Source: Streptomyces kurssanovii | GTDB taxonomy: Bacteria > Actinomycetota > Actinomycetes > Streptomycetales > Streptomycetaceae | Assembly: GCF_014649695.1 (NCBI RefSeq) | Contig: NZ_BMTN01000007.1 | Span: 248,001 to 312,000, forward strand | DNA length: 64,000 nucleotides | Direction of reading: 5' to 3' | Shown here: positions 20,444 through 29,092 of the stretch, one piece after another | How the letters are laid out: each line of letters opens with the position of its first letter | Numbering within the stretch: the stretch's first letter is position 1 | Notes under the pieces: model-generated | The model's database searches: none | Told to the model about the DNA's origin: nothing | The model's input: only the letters and a program-made list of their open reading frames with translations | Translations under genes and position numbers: made by a program

Positions 20444-22546
20444 ATGTCACCGGAGATTTCGCGCAGAAGGGTGCTCGCGCTCGGTACGGGAGTACTCGGC
20501 GTGGCGGCCGCGGGATCGCTGCTGCCGCCGTCCCTCCAGGCGGTGCTCTCCGAGGATCCGCCGGCCGGCGGACTGCGCGCCGTCGAACACGTGGTGATCC
20601 TCATGCAGGAGAACCGGTCCTTCGACCACTACTTCGGGACACTGCGCGGAGTGCGCGGCTTCGGGGACCGCAACGCCGTCGAACTCCCCTCCGGCAGGAC
20701 GGTCTTCGAGCAGCCCGCGGCGCAGGGACGGGTGCTGCCCTTCCCCGTGCGGGAGGCCGCGGCGGCGCAGAAGAAGGACCTCCAGTACATCGGCGACCTC
20801 GACCACTCGTGGGACGGCGGCGCCAAAGCCTGGCACGACGGCTGGATGGACGGCTGGGTCTCCGCGAAGACCGCCGCGACCATGGCCTACTACGACCGGC
20901 GCGATCTTCCGCTGCACTACGAGCTCGCGGACACCTTCACCATCTGCGACGCCTACCACTCCTCGATCCACACCTCGACCAACCCGAACCGCAACCACCT
21001 CTGGAGCGGCTGGACGGGACACGAGGCCGACGGCACGCGTGCCGTGACCAACGCCGCGTACGCGGAGGGCACCCACCCCGGCTACCCGTGGCCGACGTAC
21101 GCGGAGCGCCTGGAGAAGGCGGGTCGCAGCTGGAAGACGTACACGGAGTGGGAGAACTTCACCGACAACAGCATCGAGTTCTTCACGAGCTTCAAGAAGA
21201 TCGCGCGCAAGGCGCTGGCCCAGGCCGGTGGCCTCACCTACATGGAGGCCTTCTACGCGAAGGTCCGCGAGACCGAGGACGCCGCGGAGCGCGCCGAGCT
21301 GCTCGCGTCGCTGGAGCGGGGCGTCGCGACGCTGTCGAAGGGCGAGCGGTCGCTCTTCGAGCGCGGGCTGCGCCGGGTCGAGACCGGCACACTCGCCGAC
21401 ACTTTCCGTGCCGACGTCGCCGCCGGCCGGCTCCCCGCCGTCTCCTACCTCGTGCCGTCGGCCGTGGAGTCCGAACATCCCGGGGCATCGTCGCCCATCG
21501 CCTCCGCCTCCCTGGTCTACAAGGTCCTCGACGCCCTCGCCTCGCACCCCGAGGTCTGGCGGCGCACCGTCGTCCTGATCAACTACGACGAGAACGACGG
21601 CTTCTTCGACCATGTGCCGCCGCCCGTCCCGCCCGCCGACGACACCGACGAGCGCTGGCAGGGGCTCCCGACCGGCCTCGGGATCCGCGTCCCCATGCTG
21701 GTCGTCTCGCCCTGGTCGGTCGGTGGCTACGTCTGCTCCGAGGTCTTCGACCACACCTCGGTGATCCGGCTGCTGGAACGGTGGACCGGTGTCGAGGAGC
21801 CCAACATCACCCGGTGGCGGCGCACCGTGACCGGCGATCTCACCTCGGCCTTCGACTTCGGCAGGGCCCGCCCCCAGCCGGAGGTGGAGCGGCCGGGGGA
21901 GATACCGGCGTTCACGGGCCGCTGGCGGCCGCTGCCGCCCAAGGTGCAGGCGATGCCCGTCCAGGAGCCGGGCACCCGTCCCGCGCGTCCCCTGCCGTAC
22001 CAGCCCGACGCGCACGCGACGCTGACCGCCGACGCGGTCACCGTGGCGCTCCGCAACAGCGGACGGGCGAGCGCGCACTTCGCGCTCTACCCGTACGCGG
22101 GCGAGTTCCCCGTGCCCCAGCACCGGGACGTAAGGGGCGAGGCGCAATGGACGGTGCCCCTTACGCGGGCGCAGTACCGTTTCACGATCACCGGCCCGAA
22201 CGGCTTCCGCCGGGAGTTCGCAGGCCCCGCGCGGGGCTCCGCCGAGGTCCGCTCCGTCATCGACCACCACGACCGCGACGTGCACCTCACGCTGCGCAAC
22301 AGCGGCAGCGCGCCCCTCACGTTCACCGTGCGGCCCCTCGGTTACGTCGAGGAGGCGGACCTGCACGGCTGGGCCCGCAGGATCACCGTGAAGGCCGGAC
22401 GCAGCCGCACCGTCGTGCACTCGGCGGCCGACGCGCACGGCTGGTACGACCTCGAGGTGACCGTCGAAGGGCCGGAGCGTGAGTCCGGATTCCGGCGTCG
22501 GCTGATGGGACACATCGAGAACGGCCGCCCGAGCGTCTCGGGCTGA
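20444..22546 (+). CDS. Tat-exported phospholipase C (phosphocholine-type)
   Basis: A 700-residue secreted phosphoesterase of the Pseudomonas PlcH/PlcN type. It begins with a Tat signal (SRRRVLALGTGVLGVAAAGSL). The phosphoesterase domain (about residues 45-445) has HVVILMQENRSFDHYFGTLRGV, NRNHLWSGW and NYDENDGFFDHVPPP, which carry metal-binding and active-site residues. Two C-terminal repeats of the DUF756 type follow (about 520-610 and 615-690; ALRNSGRASAHFALYPY and TLRNSGSAPLTFTVRPL). Such enzymes cleave phosphatidylcholine or sphingomyelin outside the cell, often under phosphate control, but no PHO box is obvious. GGGAGG lies 7 nt before the ATG at 20444. Confidence 0.92.
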   Translation: MSPEISRRRVLALGTGVLGVAAAGSLLPPSLQAVLSEDPPAGGLRAVEHVVILMQENRSFDHYFGTLRGVRGFGDRNAVELPSGRTVFEQPAAQGRVLPFPVREAAAAQKKDLQYIGDLDHSWDGGAKAWHDGWMDGWVSAKTAATMAYYDRRDLPLHYELADTFTICDAYHSSIHTSTNPNRNHLWSGWTGHEADGTRAVTNAAYAEGTHPGYPWPTYAERLEKAGRSWKTYTEWENFTDNSIEFFTSFKKIARKALAQAGGLTYMEAFYAKVRETEDAAERAELLASLERGVATLSKGERSLFERGLRRVETGTLADTFRADVAAGRLPAVSYLVPSAVESEHPGASSPIASASLVYKVLDALASHPEVWRRTVVLINYDENDGFFDHVPPPVPPADDTDERWQGLPTGLGIRVPMLVVSPWSVGGYVCSEVFDHTSVIRLLERWTGVEEPNITRWRRTVTGDLTSAFDFGRARPQPEVERPGEIPAFTGRWRPLPPKVQAMPVQEPGTRPARPLPYQPDAHATLTADAVTVALRNSGRASAHFALYPYAGEFPVPQHRDVRGEAQWTVPLTRAQYRFTITGPNGFRREFAGPARGSAEVRSVIDHHDRDVHLTLRNSGSAPLTFTVRPLGYVEEADLHGWARRITVKAGRSRTVVHSAADAHGWYDLEVTVEGPERESGFRRRLMGHIENGRPSVSG

Positions 22547-22573
22547 CGCGGCGCCCGGCGCCGGGGTCGAACG

Positions 22574-22627
22574 GGTGCACATCGAGGCCATGGGCGTTGT
22601 GCACCGTTGTGCACCGGTGTACATCGA
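22574..22627 (+). promoter_or_regulatory. Repeat-rich upstream region of the MMPL transporter gene
   Basis: GGTGCACATCGA (22574-22585) and GGTGTACATCGA (22616-22627) repeat 42 bp apart, and between them the 10-mer GTTGTGCACC occurs twice in tandem (22596-22615). All copies contain GTGCAC or GTGTAC and fall on one helix face. This looks like a multi-site operator; the binding protein is unknown. Confidence 0.45.
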
Positions 22628-22753
22628 TGTGACTCACCCCACGAAAGGGACAAACGATCACGATTGACTGCCAGAGTGGCTTCTTGCAGGTCATGAGTTC
22701 TTTGCGGGCCGTTCCCGACCAAAGATCCACGAACCACCAGGGGAGCCGGTCCG

Positions 22754-24964
22754 TTGGCAGCAATTGCCCGGTGGTGCGTCGCGCACCGCCTCGTCGTCGT
22801 CCTGCTCTGGCTCGGCACCCTCGGCGGCGTCGCGGCCGCCGCGGGCGTCGCCGGAGCCGCCTACTCGAACGACTACGAGGTCCCGGGCACCGAATCCGGC
22901 CGTGCCACCACTCTGCTCGAGGACGGCTTCCACGGCCGGGCCGGCGACAGCGACACCATCGTCTGGCGTACTGAAAGTGTCAGCGTCCGGGCTCCCGACG
23001 TAGAGAAGCGCATGTCCGGCATGCTCGAGGACGTCGCCCGGCTCGACGGCATCGCCGCAGTCGTGAGCCCGTACGGCAGCGACGGCGCCACGCAGATCAG
23101 TCCCGACTCCCGCACGGCCTTCGCCGTGGTCGCCTTCGACCACCAGGTCGAGGACATCTCCGAGGTGCAGGCCAGGGCCGTCGTCGACACCGCGAAGGCG
23201 GCCGCGGGCGACGGGGTGGACGTCGAACTCGGCGGCAGCGCCATCGCCCTGACCGAGGCCCCCGACGGGCATCTCGCCGAAATGGTCGGCGTGGCGGTCG
23301 CGGCGGTCGTCCTCTTCCTGGTCTTCGGCTCCCTCGCCGCCAGCGTGCTGCCCATCGCCACGGCGCTCGTGTCCGTCGGAACCGCCTACGCGGGCATCGT
23401 CCTCCTCGGCCATGTCATGACCGTCGCCGATTTCGCGCCCATGCTGGGCCTTTTGATCGGCCTCGGCGTCGGCATCGACTACGCGCTCTTCATCGTCACC
23501 AGACACCGCAAGGGGCTCAAGCGCGGCCTTCCTGTGGACGAGGCGGTACGCCACGCCGTGGCCACCACGGGCCGCGCCGTCGTCTTCGCCGGCGCCACCG
23601 TCTGCATCGCGCTCCTCGGGATGCTGATGCTGCGACTCGGCTTCCTCAACGGCGTCGCGATCGCCGCGTCCCTCACCGTCGTCCTCACCGTCGCCGCGTC
23701 CGTGACGCTGCTGCCCGCCCTGCTCTCGATGATCGGCATGCGGGCGCTGAGCCGGCGCGAGCGCCGCCGGCTGACCGAACAGGGGCCGCAGCCCGAACTG
23801 CCGACCGGCTTCGCCGCACGCTGGTCCGCCTTCGTCGAGCGCCGGCCCAAGCTGCTGGGCGCCCTCGCCGCGGTCGTCATGCTGGTGCTCGCCCTGCCGA
23901 CGTTCTCGCTCCACCTCGGCACGTCCGACCAGGGCAACGGCCCCGCCTCCGCCACCACCCGGCAGTCGTACGACATGCTCGCCGACGGCTTCGGCCCGGG
24001 CGTCAACGGGCCCCTCACACTCGTCGCCGAGCTGGAGGGCCCCGACGACCATGTGGCGCTGGACCGGCTCCGGGAGGACCTCCAGGCGACCGACGGCGTC
24101 GCGTCCGCCGGGCCCGTCGCCTACAACAGCAGCGGTGACACGGCGGTGCTCACCGTCATCCCTGAGTCCGCGCCACAGTCGAAGACGACGAGCGAACTCG
24201 TCGACCGACTGCGGTCCGAGGTGCTGCCGGTCGCGGAGAGCGGCACCTCGCTCCAGGTGCACGTCGGCGGTGTCACCGCCGGCTACGACGACTTCGCCGA
24301 GATCATCGTCGGCAAACTGCCCCTCTTCGTCGGCGTCGTCATCGCCCTCGGCTGCCTCCTGCTGCTGCTCGCCTTCCGCTCCCTCGGCATCCCCCTGAAG
24401 GCGGCGGCGATGAACGTCCTCGCCGTCGCGTCCGCGTTCGGCATCGTCGTGGCCGTCTTCCAGTGGGGCTGGGGCAGCGAGCTGCTCGGCCTCGGCAGCG
24501 CGGGCCCCATCGAGCCCTTCCTGCCGGTGATCATGGTCTCGGTGCTCTTCGGCCTCTCCATGGACTACCAGGTGTTCCTCGTCAGCCGGATGTACGAGGA
24601 GTGGCTGGAGACCGGCGACAACCGGCGCGCCGTACGGGTCGGACTCGCCGAGACCAGCCGCGTGATCAACTCCGCCGCCGTCATCATGATCTCCGTCTTC
24701 CTCGCCTTCGTGCTCAGCGGCGACCGGGTCATCGCCATGTTCGGCATCGGCCTCGCCGCGGCCGTGGCGCTTGACGCCTTCGTACTGCGGACCCTGCTGG
24801 TGCCCGCCCTGATGCACATGCTCGGCGGCGCGAACTGGTGGCTGCCCCGGTGGATGGGCCGCCTGCTGCCCCGGATAAGCATCGAAAAGCCCGAGTGCCG
24901 CGAGGCCGCGCATGCGAGGATCCCCGGTGCACGCGCGCGCGAGGACGGCGAGCTCGTGCGGTAA
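22754..24964 (+). CDS. MMPL-family RND transporter
   Basis: A 736-residue integral membrane transporter of the MmpL/HAE2 type, which exports lipids or drugs using the proton gradient. It shows one N-terminal helix, an extracytoplasmic loop (about 35-180), five helices with the GLLIGLGVGIDYALFIVTRHRK motif at about 235, a basic cytoplasmic linker with SRRERRRL, a second helix, a second outer loop and the final helix block with GLSMDYQVFLVSRMYEEW. The start is TTG at 22754, with GGGGAGCC upstream. The C-terminal tail is short and polar. The substrate is unknown; the adjoining phospholipase may be unrelated. Confidence 0.9.
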   Translation: MAAIARWCVAHRLVVVLLWLGTLGGVAAAAGVAGAAYSNDYEVPGTESGRATTLLEDGFHGRAGDSDTIVWRTESVSVRAPDVEKRMSGMLEDVARLDGIAAVVSPYGSDGATQISPDSRTAFAVVAFDHQVEDISEVQARAVVDTAKAAAGDGVDVELGGSAIALTEAPDGHLAEMVGVAVAAVVLFLVFGSLAASVLPIATALVSVGTAYAGIVLLGHVMTVADFAPMLGLLIGLGVGIDYALFIVTRHRKGLKRGLPVDEAVRHAVATTGRAVVFAGATVCIALLGMLMLRLGFLNGVAIAASLTVVLTVAASVTLLPALLSMIGMRALSRRERRRLTEQGPQPELPTGFAARWSAFVERRPKLLGALAAVVMLVLALPTFSLHLGTSDQGNGPASATTRQSYDMLADGFGPGVNGPLTLVAELEGPDDHVALDRLREDLQATDGVASAGPVAYNSSGDTAVLTVIPESAPQSKTTSELVDRLRSEVLPVAESGTSLQVHVGGVTAGYDDFAEIIVGKLPLFVGVVIALGCLLLLLAFRSLGIPLKAAAMNVLAVASAFGIVVAVFQWGWGSELLGLGSAGPIEPFLPVIMVSVLFGLSMDYQVFLVSRMYEEWLETGDNRRAVRVGLAETSRVINSAAVIMISVFLAFVLSGDRVIAMFGIGLAAAVALDAFVLRTLLVPALMHMLGGANWWLPRWMGRLLPRISIEKPECREAAHARIPGARAREDGELVR

Positions 24965-24991
24965 CGCCCCGCGGTCCATCGGAGGAGCACT

Positions 24992-25549
24992 GTGTTTGCC
25001 ATAAGCCTCGGTGACGACGGAGCGGAACTGCGTCCCCTGGAACCCTGGCAGGCGGAGGAGTTCTTCGCCCACATCGACCGTGGCCGCGAGTACATCGGCC
25101 GCCACGTCGGCCTGCCGGACATCGTCAAGGACGTCCCCGCCGCCCGGGCCTTCCTCCAGTCGTACGCCGACAAGGCCGCCGCGGACACGGGACGCATCTA
25201 CGGGATCTGGCTGGAGGGCACCCTCGTCGGCGGCGTCATGTTCCGCACCATGGACGTGGCCCAGGGAACCTGTGAGGCGGGCTGCTGGCTCGAACCCACC
25301 GCGGCCGGCCGGGGCCTGGTCACGCGCGCCGTGACGGTCATCGTCGACTGGGCGGTGGAGGTGCGGGGCATGCACCGCGTCGAATGGATCGTCGCCTCCG
25401 CCAACCAGGCCAGCATCAACGTCGCCAAGCGCCTGGGCATGACCCACGAGGGCACCCAGCGGGAGCTCTACCTGTACCGCGGCGAGCGGCACGACGAGCA
25501 GATCTGGTCGGTGCTGGCCCCGGAGTGGCGCAAGCGCCGGGCCGCGTAG
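24992..25549 (+). CDS. GNAT N-acetyltransferase (RimJ/RimL type)
   Basis: A 185-residue acetyltransferase of the RimJ/RimL group, which acetylates N-terminal alpha-amino groups of ribosomal proteins or small substrates from acetyl-CoA. Typical elements are LRPLEPWQAEEFFAHI, GIWLEGTLVGGVMF, the ACETYL-CoA loop EPTAAGRGLVTRAV and the end segment HRVEWIVASANQASINVAKRLGM with GTQRELYLYRGERHDE. The GTG start has GGAGGAG 7 nt upstream. It follows the MMPL gene by 27 bp and may be co-transcribed with it. The substrate is unknown. Confidence 0.88.
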   Translation: MFAISLGDDGAELRPLEPWQAEEFFAHIDRGREYIGRHVGLPDIVKDVPAARAFLQSYADKAAADTGRIYGIWLEGTLVGGVMFRTMDVAQGTCEAGCWLEPTAAGRGLVTRAVTVIVDWAVEVRGMHRVEWIVASANQASINVAKRLGMTHEGTQRELYLYRGERHDEQIWSVLAPEWRKRRAA

Positions 25550-25616
25550 CGGGCTGCTCGCGGCATGAGGCGGAAATCCGATGGTGCTCCTGGGCGGGCG
25601 GTGCTCCAATGCCCGG

Positions 25617-26384
25617 ATGGACCCACGTGATCAGCAAGCCGTACTCGCCCTGTTCGACCAGCAATTGCGCCGGGACGCGCCGGGGGGCGAGCCGGCCGGG
25701 GACGTGGTGCGCCAGACCGGCGCCGACGGTGACTGGAGCGGTGTCCTGTGGTCCGCGCTGCGTCCGGAGACCGCCGATGCGGTGATCGAGGGTCAGATTC
25801 GGTACTTCTCCGGGCTCGCCCGCCCCTTCGAATGGAAGCTGTACAGCTACGACACCCCGCACGACCTCGGCGAACGGCTGCTCGCGGCCGGATTCACCCC
25901 TGAGCCCGACGAGACGGTGATGGTCGGGGAGGCCGCCCGTCTGACCGCCGGCGCCGGACCGCCCGACGGTGTACGGCTGGAGCCGGTGACCGGCCCGGCG
26001 GGCGTCGACCTCGTGGCACAGGTGCACGAGCAGGCCTTCGGTACCAGTAGCGACCGGCTGCGCGAGCAGCTCCTCGTCCAGCTGGCCAAGGCCCCCGACA
26101 TGATCGACATCACGGTCGCGATGGCGGGCGACCTCCCCGTGTGCTCGGCCCGCATGGAGCGCTACCCAGGGACGGACTTCGCCGGTCTCTGGGGCGGCGG
26201 CACGCTCGCCGCGTGGCGCGGCCGTGGCATCTACCGGGCCCTGGTCGCCCATCGGGCCCGTCTCGCCGTGGCCAAGGGCGTCCGCTTTCTTCAGGTCGAC
26301 GCGTCGGACGACAGCCGCCCCATCCTCGAACGCCTCGGCTTCACGGCGCTGTGCACCACGACGCCGTACGTCTACGAGCCGTGA
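25617..26384 (+). CDS. GNAT N-acetyltransferase, second copy, divergent type
   Basis: A 255-residue protein with a C-terminal GNAT domain (about residues 110-250): VDLVAQVHEQAFG, MAGDLPVCSARM, the pyrophosphate-binding turn in LWGGGTLAAWRGRGIYRALVAHR and LQVDASDDSRPILERLGF. The first 100 residues form another alpha/beta part with FEWKLYSYDTP and LLAAGFTPEPDETVM, which in related proteins is a degenerate GNAT copy. The ATG at 25617 (MDPRDQQAV) is preferred over an upstream one that lacks a binding site. Its stop codon overlaps the first unit of the downstream tandem repeat. Substrate unknown. Confidence 0.82.
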   Translation: MDPRDQQAVLALFDQQLRRDAPGGEPAGDVVRQTGADGDWSGVLWSALRPETADAVIEGQIRYFSGLARPFEWKLYSYDTPHDLGERLLAAGFTPEPDETVMVGEAARLTAGAGPPDGVRLEPVTGPAGVDLVAQVHEQAFGTSSDRLREQLLVQLAKAPDMIDITVAMAGDLPVCSARMERYPGTDFAGLWGGGTLAAWRGRGIYRALVAHRARLAVAKGVRFLQVDASDDSRPILERLGFTALCTTTPYVYEP

Positions 26385-26510
26385 GGCACGCGCTCCGACC
26401 TCGGGCCGTGAGGCGCACGTTCTGACCCCCGGGCCGTGAGGCACACCTTCTGGCCGCCTGGCCCTGAGGCACGCCGCTGTGACCCCGGGGCCGTGAGCCG
26501 CGCTCCGACC
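26379..26510. repeat. Imperfect tandem repeat, about 28-bp unit, 4.7 copies
   Basis: Units starting CCGTGAGGC or CCCTGAGGC recur at 26379, 26406, 26434, 26462 and 26491 (27, 28, 28, 29 and 20 bp). The first one contains the stop codon of the GNAT gene, and the array lies between two convergent genes. Each unit ends in a GACCYCGGG-like run. Confidence 0.7.
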
Positions 26511-26594
26511 AGCGTCCTTGAGGGGAACGCGCCGCGTGATCCCCGGGCTCCGATCCGCGCGCCGTGATCACCGGGCCCTCACGCTCCCCGGGCG

Positions 26595-27102
26595 CTACGA
26601 GCCCTGGGCCCGCACCAGTACGTCGCCGGCCGTCGAGCGGTAGTAGAGCACGGACCGTCCCGCACGCCGGCGGCCCACCAGCCCCGCGTCCAGGAGCACC
26701 TTGAGGTGGCGGCCCACCGAGCCGAGACCCTGGCCCGTCAGCGCCACGAGGTGCGTCGTGCTCATCGCGGATCCGCGCCAGCTCCTCGTAGAACTCCGCG
26801 CCGCCCCGCGCCGCACGCTCGAGCGACGGCACCGGCGTCAGGAAGTCGGCTATCCACCGGTGACTGCCGAGGGCGACGGGCACCAGCAGGGCGGTGACCG
26901 GATCGGCGGCCAGCCGCTCCTGGAAGGCGGGCCGGTGACGCTCCAGCCACCGGCGCTCGGCCGGATGCGCGGGCGAGTCCTTCTTCAGGACCGACAGGCT
27001 CGCCGTCGTCTCGCAGAGGGGGGACACGTCGAACCGGCTGCCCGCGAGCGTATCCGCGTTGACCTCCCACCAGCCCAATGGTTTCGCCTCCCCGCGAAAC
27101 AT
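26595..27102 (-). pseudogene. ArsR-type regulator with internal deletion and frameshift
   Basis: The 5' part (27102 to about 26760) encodes GWWEVNADTLAGSRFDVSPL and VTALLVPVALGSHRWIADFL, the N-terminus of a Streptomyces winged-helix family of about 330 residues. The 3' part is in another frame and encodes STTHLVALTGQGLGSVGRHLKVLL and GRSVLYYRSTAGDVLV, the C-terminal winged helix of the same family. Roughly 160 residues of the middle domain are missing and the two parts meet near 26755-26770 out of frame. Intact relatives are usually divergent from an MFS transporter, as here, so this looks like the broken local regulator of the following gene. Family size and domain order are from memory. Confidence 0.75.
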
Positions 27103-27138
27103 TAACTCCGGGCCCGGGCGCCTGCCGACACTCCGTCC

Positions 27139-28389
27139 ATGCGCACCTACCAAGAGCTCTTCGAAGCACCGGAGTTCGCCCCACTGCTGGCGGTCACCGC
27201 CGCACATGTGGCGGCCCTGACGGTGAGCGGGCTCGCACTGGGGACGCTCGTCCACGACGCGACCGGCTCGCCGCTCCTCGCGGCCCTCAGCATGTTCGGC
27301 CCGAAGCTGGCCCAGATGATCGGCGCGAGTGTCCTGCTGTCGGCGGCGGACCGCCTGCCACCGCGCGCCGCGACCGTCGGCCTGGCGCTCTTCTTCGCCG
27401 TGGCCACCACCGCCCTGGCCCTGCCCGGCCTGCCGGTGTGGGGCATGTTCGTGATCCTGTCGGTGCAGGGCACGATCGGCTCGGTCGGCGGCGGGGTGCG
27501 CTACGGACTGCTCACCGAGATCCTCCCCGCAGAGGGCTACCTGGTCGGCCGTTCCGTACACAACATGTGCGCGGGAAGCCTCCAGATCTGCGGTTACGCC
27601 GTCGGCGGTGTACTCGTCAACGTCCTGACACCGCGGGAGGCCCTGCTCACCGGAGCCGCCCTGTACGTCGTCTCCGCGGCCTTCGCCCGCATCGGTCTCA
27701 CGAGGCGGCCGTCACGCGCGAAAGGCCGTCCGTCCGCGCGCGAGAGCTGGGGGACCACCGTGCGCCTGTGGGCGTCGAAACCGCGGCGCCGCGTCTACCT
27801 CGCCCTGTGGGTGCCCAACGGACTCGTCGTCGGCTGCGAGTCCCTCTTCGTCTCCTACGCCCCACGTCACGCGGGGCTCCTGTTCGCCTGCACCGCGGTG
27901 GGCATGCTGGTGGGGGACACCCTGACCGGCCGCTTCCTGCCCGCGCGCCTGCGCGACAGATTCGGTGCGCCGCCCCTGCTGCTGTTGCTCGCCGCCCCGT
28001 ATCTGATCTTCTTCCTGCACCCGGCGCTGCCCGTGGCGCTCACCGCCGTGACCGTGGGGGCGGTCGGCTTCTCCGCCAGCCTGCTGCTCCAGGAGCGCCT
28101 GCTGTCCCTGACGCCGAGCGAGCTGACGGGGCACGCCTTGGGACTGCACTCCTCGGGGATGCTCACCATGCAGGGCGTCGCCGCGGCGATAGCGGGCGGC
28201 ATCGCACAGCTCACTTCGCCCGCGACCGCCATGACCGTGATGGCCGCCGCCTCCGCCGCGGTCACCCTCGCCCTGACGCCCGGTCTTCAAAGCCTCGCAC
28301 CAGTGGCCGGCCGCGGTCCGGCCGCAACCGACACCGGTCGCGAGCACACCGGCACGGGCAAGGACCTCAGCCCGACGGAAAAGGCCTGA
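27139..28389 (+). CDS. MFS transporter
   Basis: A 416-residue major facilitator with about 12 membrane helices. The first helix is preceded by a short polar N-terminus (MRTYQELFEAPEFAPLLAVTAAHV), the central loop around residues 190-205 is basic (RRPSRAKGRPSARES), and the last 40 residues are polar. This wording (YQELF at the start, then LALGTLVHDATGSPLLAALSMFGP) belongs to small Streptomyces MFS proteins of unknown substrate. It is divergent from the broken ArsR-type regulator, with only 36 bp between the starts, so its control may now be lost. No substrate is predicted. Confidence 0.85.
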   Translation: MRTYQELFEAPEFAPLLAVTAAHVAALTVSGLALGTLVHDATGSPLLAALSMFGPKLAQMIGASVLLSAADRLPPRAATVGLALFFAVATTALALPGLPVWGMFVILSVQGTIGSVGGGVRYGLLTEILPAEGYLVGRSVHNMCAGSLQICGYAVGGVLVNVLTPREALLTGAALYVVSAAFARIGLTRRPSRAKGRPSARESWGTTVRLWASKPRRRVYLALWVPNGLVVGCESLFVSYAPRHAGLLFACTAVGMLVGDTLTGRFLPARLRDRFGAPPLLLLLAAPYLIFFLHPALPVALTAVTVGAVGFSASLLLQERLLSLTPSELTGHALGLHSSGMLTMQGVAAAIAGGIAQLTSPATAMTVMAAASAAVTLALTPGLQSLAPVAGRGPAATDTGREHTGTGKDLSPTEKA

Positions 28390-28498
28390 CGCCCCGGCAC
28401 GTGCTGCACGGCGCCGTCGGCCTCCGAAGATCCGGCAGTCGCCCGAGCCCCTACGCCTCCCGGGGCGAAGAAGGCCCCGACGACACAGGAGGAACGAC

Positions 28499-28675
28499 AT
28501 GCTCGACCACGCCATGCAGCAGCCGCGCCGCGCCGACCTGATCCGGGAGGCCGACGCCGAGCGCCGCGTCCCCAGCGCCGCACGCACCCACCGCGCCGAG
28601 CCTCCGTCCACCAGGGACGGAGGGGCAGGGCGGGTGAGCCGGCCCGGCATCCGGCGCTTCACCTGGGCGGCGTGA
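28499..28675 (+). CDS. Small Arg-rich protein (58 aa)
   Basis: A short ORF with an excellent AGGAGG ribosome binding site 5 nt before its ATG. It encodes MLDHAMQQPRRADLIREADA followed by a basic, Arg/Ala/Pro-rich remainder ending FTWAA, predicted soluble with a short N-terminal helix and a disordered tail. Similar small basic ORFs opening with ML-Q-RAAELRREAD occur throughout Streptomyces, to my memory without known function. It lies 109 bp after the MFS gene and overlaps the end of the convergent downstream gene by 17 bp. Confidence 0.65.
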   Translation: MLDHAMQQPRRADLIREADAERRVPSAARTHRAEPPSTRDGGAGRVSRPGIRRFTWAA

Positions 28676-29081
28676 TGCTCCGCGACGCCGCACTCCCCGG
28701 CCCGTCCGGCTCTTCCACCTGAGCCGTAGCCGCCACGTCAGCCGTACCGTCCACGTCTGCAGTGCCGACCGCGTCAGCCGTGCCGGCGGCGTCGAGGGCA
28801 TCGACCGCGTCAGCCGTGCCGGCGGCGTCGAGCGCATCGGCTGCTGCACCCGGCTCCTCGGCCGGCACCGTCGTCGCATCCCCCGCCGGAGCGTCCGCCG
28901 TCGGCGCCCCCGGATGCGCCGCGTCCGGGGCCCGGACCGTCACCTGGCCCGAGTCGAGGTCTATCGGGCCACGGCCGGGGTCGCCGTCGCCTACGTCGAC
29001 TCTCGTCAGCGCCAAGCGGTTGCGCTCGTCGTCGGTGTGCTTACGGCCGGGTGCGAAAATCTCCTCGAAGGCGTTGAACAC
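28659..29081 (-). CDS. DUF6191-like protein with Ala/Asp/Thr repeat tail
   Basis: A 140-residue protein starting at GTG 29081 with AGGGAGG upstream. The first 55 residues (MFNAFEEIFAPGRKHTDDER and RVDVGDGDPGRGPIDLDSG) match a short Streptomyces family I remember as DUF6191. The rest is low-complexity, rich in Ala, Asp and Thr, and includes an exact-length 12-residue tandem unit (DALDAAGTADAV twice) that continues in shorter variants. That unit comes from a 36-bp tandem duplication. The end overlaps the convergent small ORF by 17 bp. Function unknown. Confidence 0.7.
   Translation of the reverse strand: MFNAFEEIFAPGRKHTDDERNRLALTRVDVGDGDPGRGPIDLDSGQVTVRAPDAAHPGAPTADAPAGDATTVPAEEPGAAADALDAAGTADAVDALDAAGTADAVGTADVDGTADVAATAQVEEPDGPGSAASRSITPPR
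28767..28838. repeat. 36-bp tandem duplication inside the DUF6191-like gene
   Basis: Two adjacent 36-bp copies, each containing CCGCGTCAGCCGTGCCGGCG, differ at very few positions. They keep the reading frame and give a repeated 12-residue Ala/Asp-rich segment. Confidence 0.65.
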
Positions 29082-29092
29082 GGTCGGCCTCC

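Noticed and set aside
22691-25609. Long minus-strand frame (972 codons) opposite the MMPL and GNAT genes
   Set aside because: Its His/Asp/Arg/Gly-rich translation is typical of antisense frames; the plus-strand genes have clear motifs and ribosome binding sites.
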